From contig LATX02000207.1 in NCBI GenBank assembly GCA_001466705.2, forward strand, positions 404,551 through 468,550: a stretch of DNA of 64,000 nt, given 5' to 3'. Below are positions 42,927 through 56,074 of the stretch, in pieces. Every line of letters starts with the position of its first letter. Position 1 is the first letter of the stretch. Origin of the DNA: Moniliophthora roreri. Taxonomy: Eukaryota > Basidiomycota > Agaricomycetes > Agaricales > Marasmiaceae. Position numbers and translations under genes: made by a program. The notes beneath the pieces are model-generated. The model saw nothing but the letters and a program-made list of their open reading frames with translations. It did no database searches and had not been told where the DNA came from.

Positions 42927-44108
42927 TCAGGAATACAAACAACACACTCCCCAGCAAGATTGGTGTACCAGATGAGTTCATCCTCAACAGTAAAGCGTGG
43001 ATGATCTTCTGGGCTTTTCAATACCTTGGAGAATGTGGGGTCTGTTCTATAGAACCTTTTAATGTTATTCAAGAAGGATTCATCTTGACCATACACATGT
43101 TCTTAGAGATCTGGGCCAGATGCAAGTGAATCAATCACTGTGGGGTCAAAATAATGCGATGGTGGCTCAGTCTTGTTGGAGTCATCTGAGTGGATATGGT
43201 TATCTGGCTTATTAGCTTCCAGTTCAGCAGCCTCAATATCATGTTTCTCTTGTTTCTCCTTGAGTCGGGATGAACATCTGAGGGAGTATGCTTGCTCAAG
43301 CATGTGACTAAGTTCAGCCTTGCGCCCTAGGGGTAGGTCTTCACCATCTTCATCAAGGCGAGCATCAGCAGATACATATTTACACAAATCATGAATTTCT
43401 CCAGGTCTATCAGACTCNTTCCCATTTCAGTAATGCCTCAAGTATAGCCAAGGTTTCAGCTTCAAAAACACGATAGTTTCGTTGTGCATCTGTGAACTTC
43501 TTTGACATGAATCCAGCTGGATGGCACTTCTGCCAGATAGGGCCTTGGCCATACATGGCTCCAACACCAGAGACAGATGCATCACAAATAACCCAAATGG
43601 ATTCATCAAGCTTGGGGTTTATGGGACGAAGAACTGGTATATTGCCCTCGCAACAAAGATCCTTGATGTTCTGCATACAGGCATCATGAATGGGATGCCA
43701 CATGAATGGTTGCTTATTCTTTGACATATCTGAGAGAGGTAAAGTGAAGGATGCAACCCCAGGAAGGTAAGCAGCAATATAGTTGACAATACCCAAGAAT
43801 TTCTGAATATCATGGTAGTCTCGAGGTTGTCTCCACTTTCGGATGATATCAAGCTTGTCAGCATCAGCATGAAGCCCATCATTATTAATAATATGTCCCA
43901 GACAGTCCATTGCCATTGAGTATAAGTCCAATTTCACAGCCTTGAGGTATAGGTGTAGATTGCGCAGTCAGTCAAAGACTAGCTTCAGGTGATGTTGATG
44001 TTCCTCAATAGTGTCACTGAAGATGAAGATATCATCAAGGTAGACATATACAAAGATCCCAATATAATCTCGAAATGCAAAGACCATAAGACATTGGAAA
44101 GTTGATGG
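42927..44108 (-). pseudogene. G1 Pol: RT C-terminus, RNase H start and linker, with gap
   Basis: From 44108 the RT resumes after G2: TFQCLMVFAFRDYIGIFVYV then YLDDIFIFS (the YxDD box is intact). RNase H follows at 43410-43937: HIINNDGLHADADKLDII, KFLGIVNYIAAYLPG and CDASVSGVGAMYGQG. At the N (43418) the frame jumps from ALLKWE to an acidic linker, so the rest of RNase H is missing from the assembly. The 43103-43387 frame is a charged linker (SRLKEKQEKHDIEAAELEAN), and the 42927-43096 part leads towards the integrase N-terminus. Cut by G3 at 42927. Confidence 0.88.
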
Positions 44109-44681
44109 TGTTATGTTACTTGTGCAGCAACAACAACAACAACTCAACAACACTATGACATAGTGATCCGGAGTCGACCTTCAACAGGAAAGGAAAGTTC
44201 TCTTCCTGAAGGAGTTAAGGTTCAAGTTAGAGAACTAACTTAAGAAAAGTTAGCGTTCAGAGGTCTAGTTCATTGGCTAAACACAAGTTGATTAAACTAG
44301 GTCAAGCTGAAGAGCTATAACCCAGTTCTATCTACTTTTATACATCCATTGTGGCTATGCATTTGTACTATACAGAACGTCCAAGAACACGACAGAACAC
44401 GTATAAGATAATCAGATAGAATGAAATAGAATGTTAGAGAATGTTAATGTCGTCAAGGTGATGTCATGTTAGAAAGAGATAGAAGACGATAGAAAGAACT
44501 CGGCATGATATCATAAAGAAAAAGTTAGAAGGTTTTAGAACGATTTATAAGAAGGGAGCTAGAAAAGTGGATTAGTCCAGATGTCAAAAAGAAGCATAAT
44601 ATTGGGTGCTAGATTGCTCAGAATGGTAATACAGAAAAAGAGAACAAAAGAATGTCTGATAAAAAATGAAAAATTGTAACA
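44109..44681 (-). repeat. G2 3' LTR
   Basis: 573 bp, TGTTATG...GTAACA, pairs with 50896-51468. Confidence 0.93.
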
Positions 44682-44692
44682 CTGCCCTCCTG

Positions 44693-46004
44693 TTATGCTT
44701 GAGCGTCCATGCTCATAACTGGCTGTCCCATGTGTAGCCATTCTCCCTGGAATTGAGATGAATCCACCCTATAAAAATATCTTGGTCCTTCTTCTTCTCC
44801 TATGTCAACTACGAACACTGGTCTTGGTGGCGGTTCCTGTTGTTCAGGACTCTCCGTCTCCATAAATCTCATTGTCCCAGGTGAGATTGTCTGTAAGATT
44901 GTCGTAAGCAGTTGGATCGCGGAGGGAATAGTTATGCTTTGAAGTTCTTCGAGACCTTCATCAGTCATGACAGTCACGAGATATATGTCCAGGTGCACGT
45001 TCGGTGCAGAGCGGGCAACTATACTCCCTGCAGTCAGTGGCGCAGTGTCTCTCCAATTTGCACACAGGGCACAGAGTCGTGCATACACCTCTTCCGTCCA
45101 TTCCATTGTATGCAGCGTGGGACTCCTCGATCTGTCGACAGGTAGTAGCTCTTCCGGTTCTTCGTCAATGTCTTCATCGTCCCACACTGACCTGCATTCT
45201 GGAGTTAGACAGTCCATCAGCGGTGTTGAACTGGTTGCTTGGTTCGAATCGCTGTTTATGGTGGGAAGTAATGAGGGAGTCGGATCGCTCAACTCCTGGT
45301 CCGAGCATAGGAGGAGGTGTTGTACATGGGGAGGTGGTGGGGAATAATTGTGCTTATTCAGACGCGTTGGAGACTGTTCCCGAGTCAGAGGTTCGCACAT
45401 CCGATGACTCAGGGGGTAGACAAGTTCGTTCTGGGAATCGGCGATGATGTTGCTGGTCTGGGTTGGGTTGGAATGAATGGCAGGGGAAACATTACGTAGT
45501 CTGTCTTGTCTGGAGAAGGCCTTGGCTGTGAGCGACGACAATCACTCTTCTGAGTCTTCAGTGAGTTCGCTGGAGCTCATGGAAGAAGGCGGGTTTGTTG
45601 GGGTTAATATCCTCGCTGTCTGGGAAGGGTTCATTGGCGTCTTTCGGGATTTCTATGTGAACCGGTAAGTTCTCAACATCTAGAATGGGCACTGGTACTG
45701 TGATGGGACCCATCAATTGGATCACGTCTTCGTCATTTGTCATGGCTTCGGCGAATGTCCCGGCTTGTCGATCGAGTTGAGCTAAGGCCTCGTTCATCCT
45801 GCAGCGATGTCCTCTTAGAAAGAGCATGCTGCCCCAGAAGGCCTGAAGTCTGTTGTTGTCTTGGACGGCGGCAGTAATTTGGTCATCATAGTCTTCAGAA
45901 TTGATGAGAAAAAGGAGCTCGAACGCACTGGGACGGAACGGTCCAGTGTGAGTGATTTTGTGAGAGAAGACTTGTCGAGAGGAGTAAGAGAGTGCAGAGG
46001 ACAT
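44693..46004 (-). pseudogene. G2 post-pol ORF3, frames fused by an indel
   Basis: ATG 46004 (MSSALSYSSRQVFSH). The N-terminal domain is open to 45558, then a stop. The block 44693-45541 starts in frame A (RLRNVSPAIHSNPTQ) and passes, after a deletion, into frame B (MCEPLTREQSPTRLN, then VFVVDIGEEEGPRYFYRVDS). It shows the same domain order as G3 and G4. Confidence 0.65.
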
Positions 46005-46009
46005 GTTCG

Positions 46010-49000
46010 TTAGAATGGGGAGTAACACAGGTTATGCACGATTTTATAATCCAGATACAACTCCATTGAGTGTTTTAGGCCTGCTGGCTTCAGCCACTGA
46101 TTGTGTGAAGAGTCGTATCCTTTCCAGGAGACAAGGTATTCTTTTGGGGGTTGATTCTTTCTTTTCAGTTGATGTCCAATGATGGCTTCGACTTCGTATT
46201 CCTCTTGTCCTTCTACTATGTCTGGGGGTGGTTCCAGAAAGTTGGGTCCATGGACGTCAGTTTCCTTGTATCGTGACAACAGGCTAGTGTGGAAAACGGG
46301 GTGAATTCTCCATTGGAATGGGAGTTTCAACCTGTACGTCACGGGTCCTAAAACTTCTGTAATTCTGAAAGGTCCTTCTGGTTTCGGGGATAGTTTGGGA
46401 GATGGATACCCCAAAGATAAGTTCTTCCCTTCTAACCAGACCTTCTGACCCTTCTCAAACCTGTCTATGTCTCTTCCACTTCTCTCTTTCACTCTTCTTG
46501 CCGCGACGTCTAATAGGGCTGATGTCTCTTCTCTCAATTTCTTTAATTCAGTCACTCTTTTCTCCACTGAAGGAATTGTGGTCTTTTCGAAGACAGTGGG
46601 AAGGGGTTGAGGGTGGTATCCCATTGTGAGGTCAAAAGGGGAGTTCTTTGTTACCAAATGAGTCCGAGTGTTGTGAGCGAATTCGGCAAAGTGAAGGAGA
46701 TCCTTCCATTTCGTCTGTTCCTTGGCACAGAAAAATCGAAGAAAGATCTCTACTTCCTGATTGACCCTTTCAGTCTCTCTGTCCATTTGAGGATGATAAG
46801 CGGTACTTAGCATTTGTTTTATCCCCAATAATTTTCCCATTTCTTTAAAGACTTTGGCTGCGAATTGTGGATCTCGGTCTGAAATAATCTTGTTGGGTAG
46901 TCCGAAATGTTTGTAGACATGTTGAAAAAGTAGTTCTGCTGTATCTGTGGCATCAATCTTCTTGTGACATGGGATGAAAATCACCCCCTTTGTAGCTGCA
47001 TGGTCTACTACTACCAATATCGAATCACAATCTGCAACTTTAGGTAGATCTGTGATTAAATCCATTGATATGATTTGGAAAGGTAATGCATCTTTGTGAC
47101 CTCCAATAGGCTGTATGGGAGTTCGTGTGGGATGTGTGTTCACTTTCATTTGTTGGCATGCAGCGCACCCATCAACAAATGCTTTGATGAACTTTGTCAT
47201 TCCTGGCCACCAATAATCTCTCTGCACTTGATCGACTGTGTTCCATTGTCCAGGGTGTCCATGAGGTAATCCTTCGTGAATTGTTTTGACAATCAGTTTT
47301 CGAAGTGTTGGATCATTTGGCACATAGATTCTGTCTTTGTAAAACAATAGGTTGTCCTCTGTTTGCCAGTCATGTAAGGATGATTTAATCAGCGGTGTTC
47401 CCTTCTCAATAAGGCTTTTGATTGTCATCTGCAGGAATTCGTCGCTTGGTAAAGCTTCCTCCAACATCATTTTCAGTTCTGTGTCGATCATGTTAACAAA
47501 TAACTTATCTGGTAACATGACAATATCTTCGTTATCAGTGTCTTCTTCATCCACTAGATCTGATCGTCTTGAAAGGGCGTCGGATTGAACCATCTTTGTT
47601 CCTGGAACATGTACCAGTCAGAGGTCGAACTGAGTCAAATATAGACTCAGTCTAGCTTGTCTTCAATTCAGTTTCTGGGCCGTTCAGAAGTAAGTGAGGT
47701 TCTTGTGATCAGATAAGACTGTCACTGGGTGGGCTCCTCCTAGGAGATAATGTTCCCAAGCTTTCAAGGCGTTGGTGATCGCTAAAAGTTCGTGGTCATA
47801 AATTTCATAGTTCCATTCGGTTGAGGTAAAAGCATGTGAAATGTATCCATATGGGTGAAGCTCTCCATCAGATCCTTATTGTTTCAATACCGCTCCCATG
47901 GCCCATTTTGATGCATTGGCTTCGATAAGAAATGGCTTCTTGTCATCCAGCATCTGTAAAATCGGTTGCTGTAAAAATTTTGCCTTGAGAATATTGAAAG
48001 CAACGTCTCATATTTTCGTCCATTCGAATTTCGTGTCTTTCTTTGTTAATTTGTGTAGGGGTCATGCTAGTTCCGCGTATTTTCCTATAAACTTGCGATA
48101 TAAATTCGCGAATCCAAGGAGCGATCGCACTCCTTTGACTGTTTTGGGAGCTTCCCAGTCTTTAATTCTGGTCAATTTCGTTTCATCCATTGATATATGT
48201 CCCGGTGTAATGACCATTCCCAAGAATAACGTTTTTGTAACTTCGAATTCGCATTTTTCCAGTTTGAGATAGAGGTCGTTTTCTCATAACTGTTCCAGAA
48301 CGTGTCTCATGTGGAGTCGATGGATGTTAATCTCGTTGGAGAAAATTAAGATATCATCCATGTAGACTACGCACCATCCTTCATCGATGAAATCTTTGAG
48401 GATGTCGTTCATAAATGCCTGAAACGTTGCCAGGGAATTCGTTAGACCGAAGAACATAACTGTGGGTTCGAAAAGGCCTCGGGGTGTCTTGAATGCTGCT
48501 TTCCATTGGTCACCATCCTTGATCCATATGTTGTTATATCCATTACGTAGATCCAATTTCATAAAGACTTTTGCTGTCTTTAGTTTATCCACGAGGTCCG
48601 TGACCAATGGTAGCAGATAGCGGTTCTTGATCGTTCCATTGTTTAAATCTCGGTAATCCTGGCAAGGTCATAGCGCTCCTGCTTCTTTCTTGGCTACAAA
48701 GAAAAAAGGGGATGCCATTGGGGATTTTGACGGTCAGATGTATCCCTTCTGTAAGTTTTCGTCCAAGAATTTGTCTTGCTCAATCCGCTCCTTCAGTGAT
48801 AGGGAGTAGATTTTGCAATCACACGGTTTGAAATCCGGTTTGAGGTCGATCGTGTGGTCGTATGGTCGAGAAGGTGGAAATTGTTTGGCTTTCTTCTTTT
48901 CGAATCGATCCGTATAATCGGAAAGATACGCTGGAAGTAGTTCCTCTAATGGTTTCGCCTTAACCTCATGAGCCTGTGCCAGTACTTGAGAAGCAGACAA

Positions 49001-49600
49001 CTTAGCATTGATTCAGATTTCATCGCTATCTTCTTCTCCTCGAATGAAAGATTGAATTAAAATTTCATCGTTTTCAACTTTATCCAGTATTCCAGCATCG
49101 AGTTCTTTGGTTTCGTCAAAAAATCCCAATGAATGGTTTTATCGGCTGTTTAACCATTATCTTTCTCCTTGGCCTGAAACAGATTACTCCGGTGACCCAA
49201 TTAATGTCCAGATTATGGTCTTGGAGCCAGGGTAGTCCTAAAATGATTTGTTCTGGTCTGAGCCCTGAGATCAACAAGGTTTCTTTTATTGATCTGTCTC
49301 CAACTGATATGTTGATTGTAACGGAATGAGTAATCCAACCGATTTTGTTCCAAGTTCCATCAACGTTGAAAACCTTGATGGGTTTTTCCAGTTTCGTCCA
49401 TGGTTCTTTTAGTTTTCATGCTTCTTCTTCGCAGATAAAACGTCCTCCAGTGCCTGAATCAATTAGGGCTTTTGTTTTGACAATTTCTGTCCTGACGTTG
49501 TATTGGATAGGAATTTGCATAGAGTTTCGATTTAACTTAGCTAGTACAACGTTCAAGATCATAATTGCAGGCAGCAAGAGCGTCGGCCTCTTCCGCCTTT
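46010..49600 (-). pseudogene. G2 Pol
   Basis: The longest block, 46010-47593 (527 codons), covers the end of RNase H, the integrase (WWPGMTKFIKAF, CAACQQMK, IISDRDPQF, HPQMDRETERVNQEVE) and the chromodomain (YEVEAIIGHQLKRKNQPPKE). RT block 48284-48607 includes [13 protein letters not shown]. Protease KALIDSGTGGRFICEEEA is at 49416-49604. Between blocks many stops and altered residues occur. Entered by the GGGTTTT site at 49604-49610. The stop normally after HNLR is lost, so the frame runs to 46010, only 5 nt before the ORF3 ATG. Confidence 0.88.
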
Positions 49601-49603
49601 TCA

Positions 49604-50893
49604 AAAACCCTCTTTTCTCATAAGATCAAAGATCTCCTCTTGTTCTCCTTCTCCTTGTTTGGCAATAAGCACTCGGATCTTTGTGAAAGCCTCTCGTGGT
49701 GAGAGTTTCTTCGGTTCGTATTTGGGTGATGGGGTTTGTTGTGCTTGTCCTTTGGTGGGACAATCTCATGAGACGTGACCAATCTTTGCACAACAGAAAC
49801 ACTTCCCTGCAACCATATAATCTTTTCTGTCTGATTTGGACAACATTTGTCCGATTGTAACTTCCTTTTCTTTTTGAGCGATCTTCAGCTTGACCGGCTC
49901 TCTCTTCTTCCTGTTGGCCATGACTAATTTGTACTGGTTGTCGTATTTGATTGCCAGTTTGTACCAATTGTCCAGAGTTTCAGGTTCTCCATCCGTTCAG
50001 AGCATAATCTTGTTCTGTAAAGACTCCGGAAGTCCTTCTCTAAAGAATTTCATAAGGGCCTCGTCATCGTACTTGGTGTCCATCGCGATGAGGCGGAATC
50101 AATTGACGTATTCATCGGCTCTATCCATCATTTTGATTTGCTTGATCTTTGTCTGTGCTTCTCTGACAATGTTGATGGGTTGCCATTCATTTCGGAATCT
50201 CTGCTTGAAACTACTCCATGTTTCTTCGGCAGCTTTCTTCTTCTCCTCGGGGTTGTCATCTTCAGGGAATAATTTTATCATCTCCCTTTGTTTCCATTCT
50301 GTCGTGTTCCTCTTAACCAGGGAAAGAAGAAGCATCTTCTTCTTTTTGTTGGTGTTTGCCTTGACTGGATTCATCGCAAAATAAAGTTTGAGGTTGAGGA
50401 GGAAACGGCAGGTGTCCGATTGTTTTCCCAAAAAGGGATCCGGTGTCAGTCCCTTACTGGCTTCGTCCTTCTTGTCATCAATCGTCTGGAGTACGGCCAT
50501 GGAAATAGTCTGGGCCCATTGTTCATCGGTGTCATCATGTTCCACCTTTGGTTTGACATCTGAAGCAGCGGCAGCGCTTCCACTGGGAGTTGTCATTTCT
50601 GGTGTCGGGGTATGAAATATATTTTGGTATTCATCAAACAGATCTGTTTCGGAAGACTTAGCTTTGGATTCTGTTCTTTCTTGTTGGAGACTTTCGACTG
50701 CTCCTCTCTGCTGGCTGCAAGTAATTCGGCGCGGGGTTCGTTTGGGGTCAGGGTTCAGCAGCTGTTCGGCTACTTCAAGCTGATTGTCGAGATCAGATTC
50801 TTCGGCTGCCGTAAAGGGAGCTCTCAGGGGAGTCGTGTTTCGATAAGGGGTGGTGCCTAGACCTGGGTAGGTCAGCAACAATCAGCTTGACCT
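49604..50893 (-). pseudogene. G2 Gag
   Basis: Open from 50881 (LLTYPGLGTTPYRNTTPL) to 50099, then broken. The gag core FLLNLKLYFAMNPVKANTNK is followed by a degraded knuckle region with TGA in the HVSRDC motif at about 49770. The N-terminal LPTYPGLG-type start without an ATG is the same as in G3, G4 and G5. Confidence 0.82.
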
Positions 50894-50895
50894 TT

Positions 50896-51468
50896 TGTTA
50901 CGTTACTTGCGCAGCAACAACAACAACAACTCAACAACACTATGACATAGTGATCCGGAGTCGACCTTCAACAGGAAAGGAAAGTTCTCTTCCTGAAGGA
51001 GTTAAGGCTCAAGTTAGAGAACTAACTTAAGAAAAGTTAGCGTTCAGAGGTCTAGTTCATTGGCTAAACACAAGTTGATTAAACTAGGTCAAGCTGAAGA
51101 GCTATAACCCAGTTCTATCTACTTTTATACATCTATTGTGGCTATGTGTTTGTACTATACAGAACGTCCAAGAACACAACGGAACACGTATAAGATAATC
51201 AGATAGAATGAAATAGAATGTTAGAGAATGTTAATGTCGTCAAGGTGATGTCATGTTAGAAAGAGATAGAAGACGATAGAAAGAACTCGGCATGATATCA
51301 TAAAGAAAAAGTTAGAAGGTTTTAGAACGATTTATAAGAAGGGAGCTAGGAAAGTGGATTAGTCCAGATGTCAAAAAGAAGCATAATATTGGGTGCTAGA
51401 TTGCCCAGAATGGTAATACAGAAAAAGAGAATGAAAGAATGTCTGATAAAAAATGAAAAATTGTAACA
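50896..51468 (-). repeat. G2 5' LTR
   Basis: 573 bp, followed on the minus strand by AAAGGTCAAGCTGATT, the self-primer complement. Confidence 0.93.
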
Positions 51469-51473
51469 GATGG

Positions 51474-52860
51474 TGCATTACAGTCACCCTGTTGCATAGT
51501 TTCACTAACAAATGTTCCCTGAACTGTGGCAAATCCAGTCTTCCAGACATCTTTGGGAATCACCCATATTTGTTCATATGCATTGGACAAATCAATCTTT
51601 GATCAGTATCTCTTGCTGGCAACATGCATTCGAATCATATCTTGATCTGGCATGGGGGTACAATCCTTCACCGTGTTATCATTGTGTTGACGACAGTCAA
51701 GGACTGTTTGGAGGGTACCATCCTTTTTTGGCACACAAAGCATTGGGATGGCTTGATCTACTGGCTCAGCTCGCCACCAGCAAGCACAAGTATATTGTTC
51801 AATTTTCTCCTTTAGTTGTTGCTGTAGCGAGTCAGGGCAGCAAGGCAAGTAATAATTGTACTTCTTGCTGGGGTCAATCAATGGAATAGTATGGTTGATT
51901 TCCCGTAATGGAGGTAGGACCTCAGATACACCTTCAAGTATGTCTGCATATTCATTAAGCCATTGTTCATGGAGCCTTGGTATATCAGCTTCAGTGAGTG
52001 GGGAAAGGTCATTTTTAGGTTCCTGAGTGCTCTTTAGATTCTCCTGAACATTTTGCATGCCTGCTTGTGCTTGGGAAAATTCATTTGCTTGAGCTATACT
52101 CTGGAGAATGTCTTTGAGTTGGGCTGTAAGCATTGTAATGTCTAATGCAGAGTTGGTCTCCATTGTGCCAATGTAACTGTTTTGTTCGTCAACATGTACA
52201 TTGACGTGGAGGGGTCCTGCCATGATATTGACTGGTATTGATGTTGATGGTTTAGGTTTGGTAGTCTTTGGCTTCCAAGGGGGCTTCTTACGTTGGTGGG
52301 AAGCTTGATGAGAGCTCCCCATATCCTGTTATTGATCTTGATCAAATTGAGTTGAGATTTGTGGTCTTGAACATGCAGGAGTCATGATCTCCTCCCCTGC
52401 ATGCCAGCCATCAAAGGTAGAAACCTTATACTCATGTAGGGCTTTAGTTTCTTCTGATACCTGTTTTGAGGAGCGACGAATAATTTCAGCCTGTTCCTCC
52501 CCCACTGGAATTGTAGAAATCGGCTTTCCAGCAATTTCAATAACATCATGTTCAAGGTTGACAGATATCTTGTACTTCCTCATGAATGCACAACCCACTA
52601 CCATATCGTAGCGGTCAATGTTCACAATATCAAAGTAGTCTTCTCCTGAAACAGAGATTTTGTCATCTCCGAGGTGGAACTTGGCTTTGCAGCCATAATT
52701 GATCTTTGAGCGGCTTCCTTTAGTTCCAAGTTGAAGTGTTACAGGATTCTTGAGTTGGAAATAGTATATCTTAGCAACAGTGGCAAAGTCAGGGCTAATG
52801 ATGTCAGCAGTACTTCCAGTATCGAAGAGTGCAAAGCACTTGATGCCGTTGATGATGATC
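51474..52860 (-). pseudogene. G1 Pol: protease and N-terminal RT
   Basis: Protease at about 52560-52860: CFALFDTGSTADIISP is the active site (DTG intact), then MVVGCAFMRKYKI, the second conserved strand. The block 52329-52625 ends at a stop. A second block, 51603-52322, carries a linker and the RT palm (MLCVPKKDGTLQTVLDCRQH), and QGDCNAPS leads into the G2 insertion site. The substitution of CRQH for the usual DYR-LN motif suggests either a lineage difference or decay. Confidence 0.85.
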
Positions 52861-55800
52861 TATGCAGCAAGACACCAGTTCTCAGCAAAGTCACAATGTG
52901 GACATTTCCCAACTTTAGGCACATGCTTCCAGTTTGGGTCAACAGTAGCATAGAAACAGCCTTCTTCATTTGGGTCTTCCTGGATGGATTGAATGTACTC
53001 TGTGAAGTCCAACACACCTTCATCGTGAGAATTATATTCATCATCATACAAAGGTATATCTGACTCGTTGATTTGGTTAAGGTGAGCGTGACCAATCCAG
53101 CTTAGGCTGGTATGACCAGAGTCTTCTTCAGCAGTGGTATATTCATTATCACTTGAGTGAGAGTCAAATAGGGCCCTAAATTGCTCACTGACTGAAGCAT
53201 TTACTTCTTTCATTGATTCTTCGTCATATAATGCATCAATGAATTCATCAGAGAAGTTGGCAATGGCATATGGGTCCCCAGACTCTGAATCAGAGTTGGA
53301 AGAATCACTCTCTTCCTGAGGTTCTTGATCATCTTCACTGAACTGCTCTTCCACAATTGCGGCTAACCTAGGAGCTCCAGCAACATGTTTCTCACAGACT
53401 GGGTCATTCATAAAGTGACTGGTCTTGCCACAAGCAAAACAAGCACTGTCCTTGTTCTTATATGAGATCCATATACGATTAGGCCGTCTATTTGCTTGAC
53501 TGTTATGAGAAGGGTTATTTTGACAGTAACCTGGTCGCTTATGGTTTTCATGTCGTTGATGTTTCTCTTGTTGGTCATTAATTTCTCAGATACGAGCATG
53601 GTCAACAACCTGGTGATGTTCTCATTTTATGTGCACCATCTTCTTTGGGGTATTACTCACAGTAGGAACAGAATAGAATTTATTTGCACACCAGCCCTTT
53701 TCAACAGATAATGCTTGCTGCATAATTTCATTGATGGAGGAATCTTCAGCAGTGATCCCGACCATAGTAATGCAATCTCGAAGTTCATAGGGTAATCGAG
53801 TAATGAGCGCAAGCTTGAAGTTGTATACTTCGGGAGGTTCAGGCATTCTTTTAGCAAAGAGAGAGAGCTCAGCAAACAGTCTTCGAACACCACTTTGGTC
53901 GTGGTACCTGATCACTCAAAGACTTGTCTGAGTTCAAATAGTGCAGACTTGACGATAAATCGGTTAAAGAGGCCTTGGAAGAGCTCAAGAAACGTGTAGC
54001 AATGCTCTCGAGGGTCTCTTCCACGGTGATATGAGTCTGGCACTTGATCGACAATGTCACTGAACCATTCCTTCGCTGCACTGGCAAGATTAGCACCCAG
54101 TAGCATAACACGATTGACATCTTCAGGAGTAACGACCCATCTTCCGTCTTGAGTCAACATTCTTGGGGGTCCTGTCAGTCCATGAATTTTGCAACGTTCA
54201 ATGAGTCCCTTGATGAATATGTCAAGTTTCACAATACTACATTCACCATTATACAGGATGAGCTTTGGCATTGAGTTGATGATATCTTTTCAGGTTTTAG
54301 CATCGTGAAGGTTACCAACACTAGTGTGAAGCCTGAAGTCAATGTGATCTGAGAATGTGAGGAAAACGCGGTCCCGGAGGCTAGCCTCTTGGTCATAGGA
54401 ATGGACTTGGTAGTTGAAAAATTCTTGGCAAGGTAAGCGATCATTATCTGGGGGAATTACACCAAATGGAGTAGTCCTGTTGTTATATTTCAGTTTATTC
54501 ATATGAGGTGGCTTGTCTTGATGACTTGAACTCTGGGACTGTTGACCGATGGGCTTGGAGTCACGACTAGAGTTGCCATCTTGACCCTGACGAGGACCAC
54601 TGCCTCCACCTATGCTGAAGTCACTATTATTACTGCTGTCACTGGGATCAGGTGGTGGTGGAGGTTCAAATTGGGGTAATGGAGTGTATTGTTGGCTGAG
54701 ATGCGGAGTCAAAGAATAGTTTCGAGTAATTGAGAGAGCTCTACCAGAGAACGTTGTACGTCGTCTATCTGAAATTCCCTGGCCTTCCCTGGGAGCTTCG
54801 TAGTGGGAGTGAGGTGCCGATGGGATATAGTCAGGCTCATCTTCATCCTTAACGACCTCTACTTGTGCTTGCATTGAGTGTCAACGTTGTGACGGTCTGG
54901 GCACTTCGTCAGAAGGTGATGAGCGTTCAGGTGGTTCTGATTGGGTTTCCATAGCAACAACAAACAAGTCTTGCACACCAAGAGTTGTCGAATGCTGGCG
55001 CCATTCTGGCACATTTAGGTCTGGCTTTGGTGTGAACTTTGCAGAGTGAAGTTGAGGGGTCCTATCCTGAACAAGGTTTGGGATCAGTCAGCGATCATCT
55101 TTGTTGTCAGCCATAGCACCTTCGTCCTCAAAGGAAGATGGAGACGGTCTTGAATGAGGTAGACAATAGTGACTTTGTGAGATGTTATCCCCTTTGGGGT
55201 AATGTGAGTCTGCTTCGCCAGACTTGGAGATTCTTCTCAAAGCATTCATTTGTTGGCTAAAGGCTGAATCAGATTCACCAGTGAAGTGGCAAGCTGATAG
55301 ATGATGAAACACACCCTTGATGTTAGAATCAAGGTGTGGCAGTTATTGGCAGTGTTGTAATTGGTCTGATACCGGGTGTGGAGGGGCCTCCACCCATGTA
55401 TTGCAGGAATACTTTAGGTACAGGGGGTGGTATGGCATGTGTATCTTCTATGTTTCCACCAGCTTCCTTCAATTCAATGTCTAACATCTTTGTAACGCCC
55501 ACTTCCGCCTCTGCCTGGTCTTCTGGCAGCTGATAAGTCACATAAGCACTTCCGAGTGACGATGGCAGCCTTCTAGTGGGTGATGTTGGCCTTGAGCGTA
55601 ATCTTGGGCTTTGAAGGTATGTGTCCCGAGTGTTTCGGGCCTTCTCTAGGTTCATAGCAATGTTTTCGTAGGCTAGTTTGCAGCCAGTAACAACTTCTTC
55701 AGGCAGTTTCTTGATCTGGGCCTTCTTGATGTCATATTTGGCCTCAGCAAGTTGATCCTTGAGCTGATGAATGCGGTCTTGCAATGAAAAGGGTACTTCG

Positions 55801-55901
55801 GTGTATGAGAACTGGGAATCAGTGATGGCAGACGCAGCAGAGATAGAGTTGCTGGTATGTGTTGGGGAGATGGGTTGAGTACGCTCTCCTGCATTCGACA
55901 T
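52860..55901 (-). pseudogene. G1 Gag
   Basis: ATG at 55901 (MSNAGERTQPISPTHTS). Blocks: 55329-55901 (coiled-coil-like LQDRIHQLKDQLAEAKYDI), 54290-54874 (Pro/Ser/Gly-rich), 53912-54271 (gag capsid core: VVTPEDVNRVMLLGANLASA, AAKEWFSDIVDQVPDSY), and 53622-53915. A zinc knuckle CFACGKTSHFMNDPVC spans about 53392-53440. An acidic linker (52860-53411) precedes the protease. Frames change at about 55328, 54875, 54280 and 53912, so it is non-functional as assembled. Unlike G2-G5 this Gag starts with a normal ATG. Confidence 0.8.
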
Positions 55902-56074
55902 TGTATTTGGGAAATAATGGGGGTGAGGGAGGAAGAGGCGGGTTCTTTGGTATGGAAATCTGTTGAGCTGGGGAATTAGGGAATTTTGCTGTTGTTTTTG
56001 CTGTTGTGGGCAAAGCCGGAATGTACTTGTCCTATGATGGTATGACACCAATCTAGTATTGATGCTCAAAAAAG
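55902..56074 (-). other. G1 leader
   Basis: 173 bp between the 5' LTR and gag. A TGGTGTCATACC stretch on the minus strand, 21 nt from the LTR, could be a tRNA primer site, but the distance is unusual, so I leave it unassigned. Confidence 0.45.

Larger units (their letters stand above)
44109..51468 (-). mobile_element. G2: chromovirus inserted in G1 reverse transcriptase
   Basis: LTRs 44109-44681 and 50896-51468 (573 bp each, about 11 differences by hand), TSD GATGG (44104-44108 and 51469-51473). Minus-strand Gag, Pol, ORF3; 7360 bp. Removing it joins G1 RT in frame at QGDCNAPS-TFQ, so G1 RT was intact when G2 arrived. Closest relative in the window is G3. Confidence 0.93.
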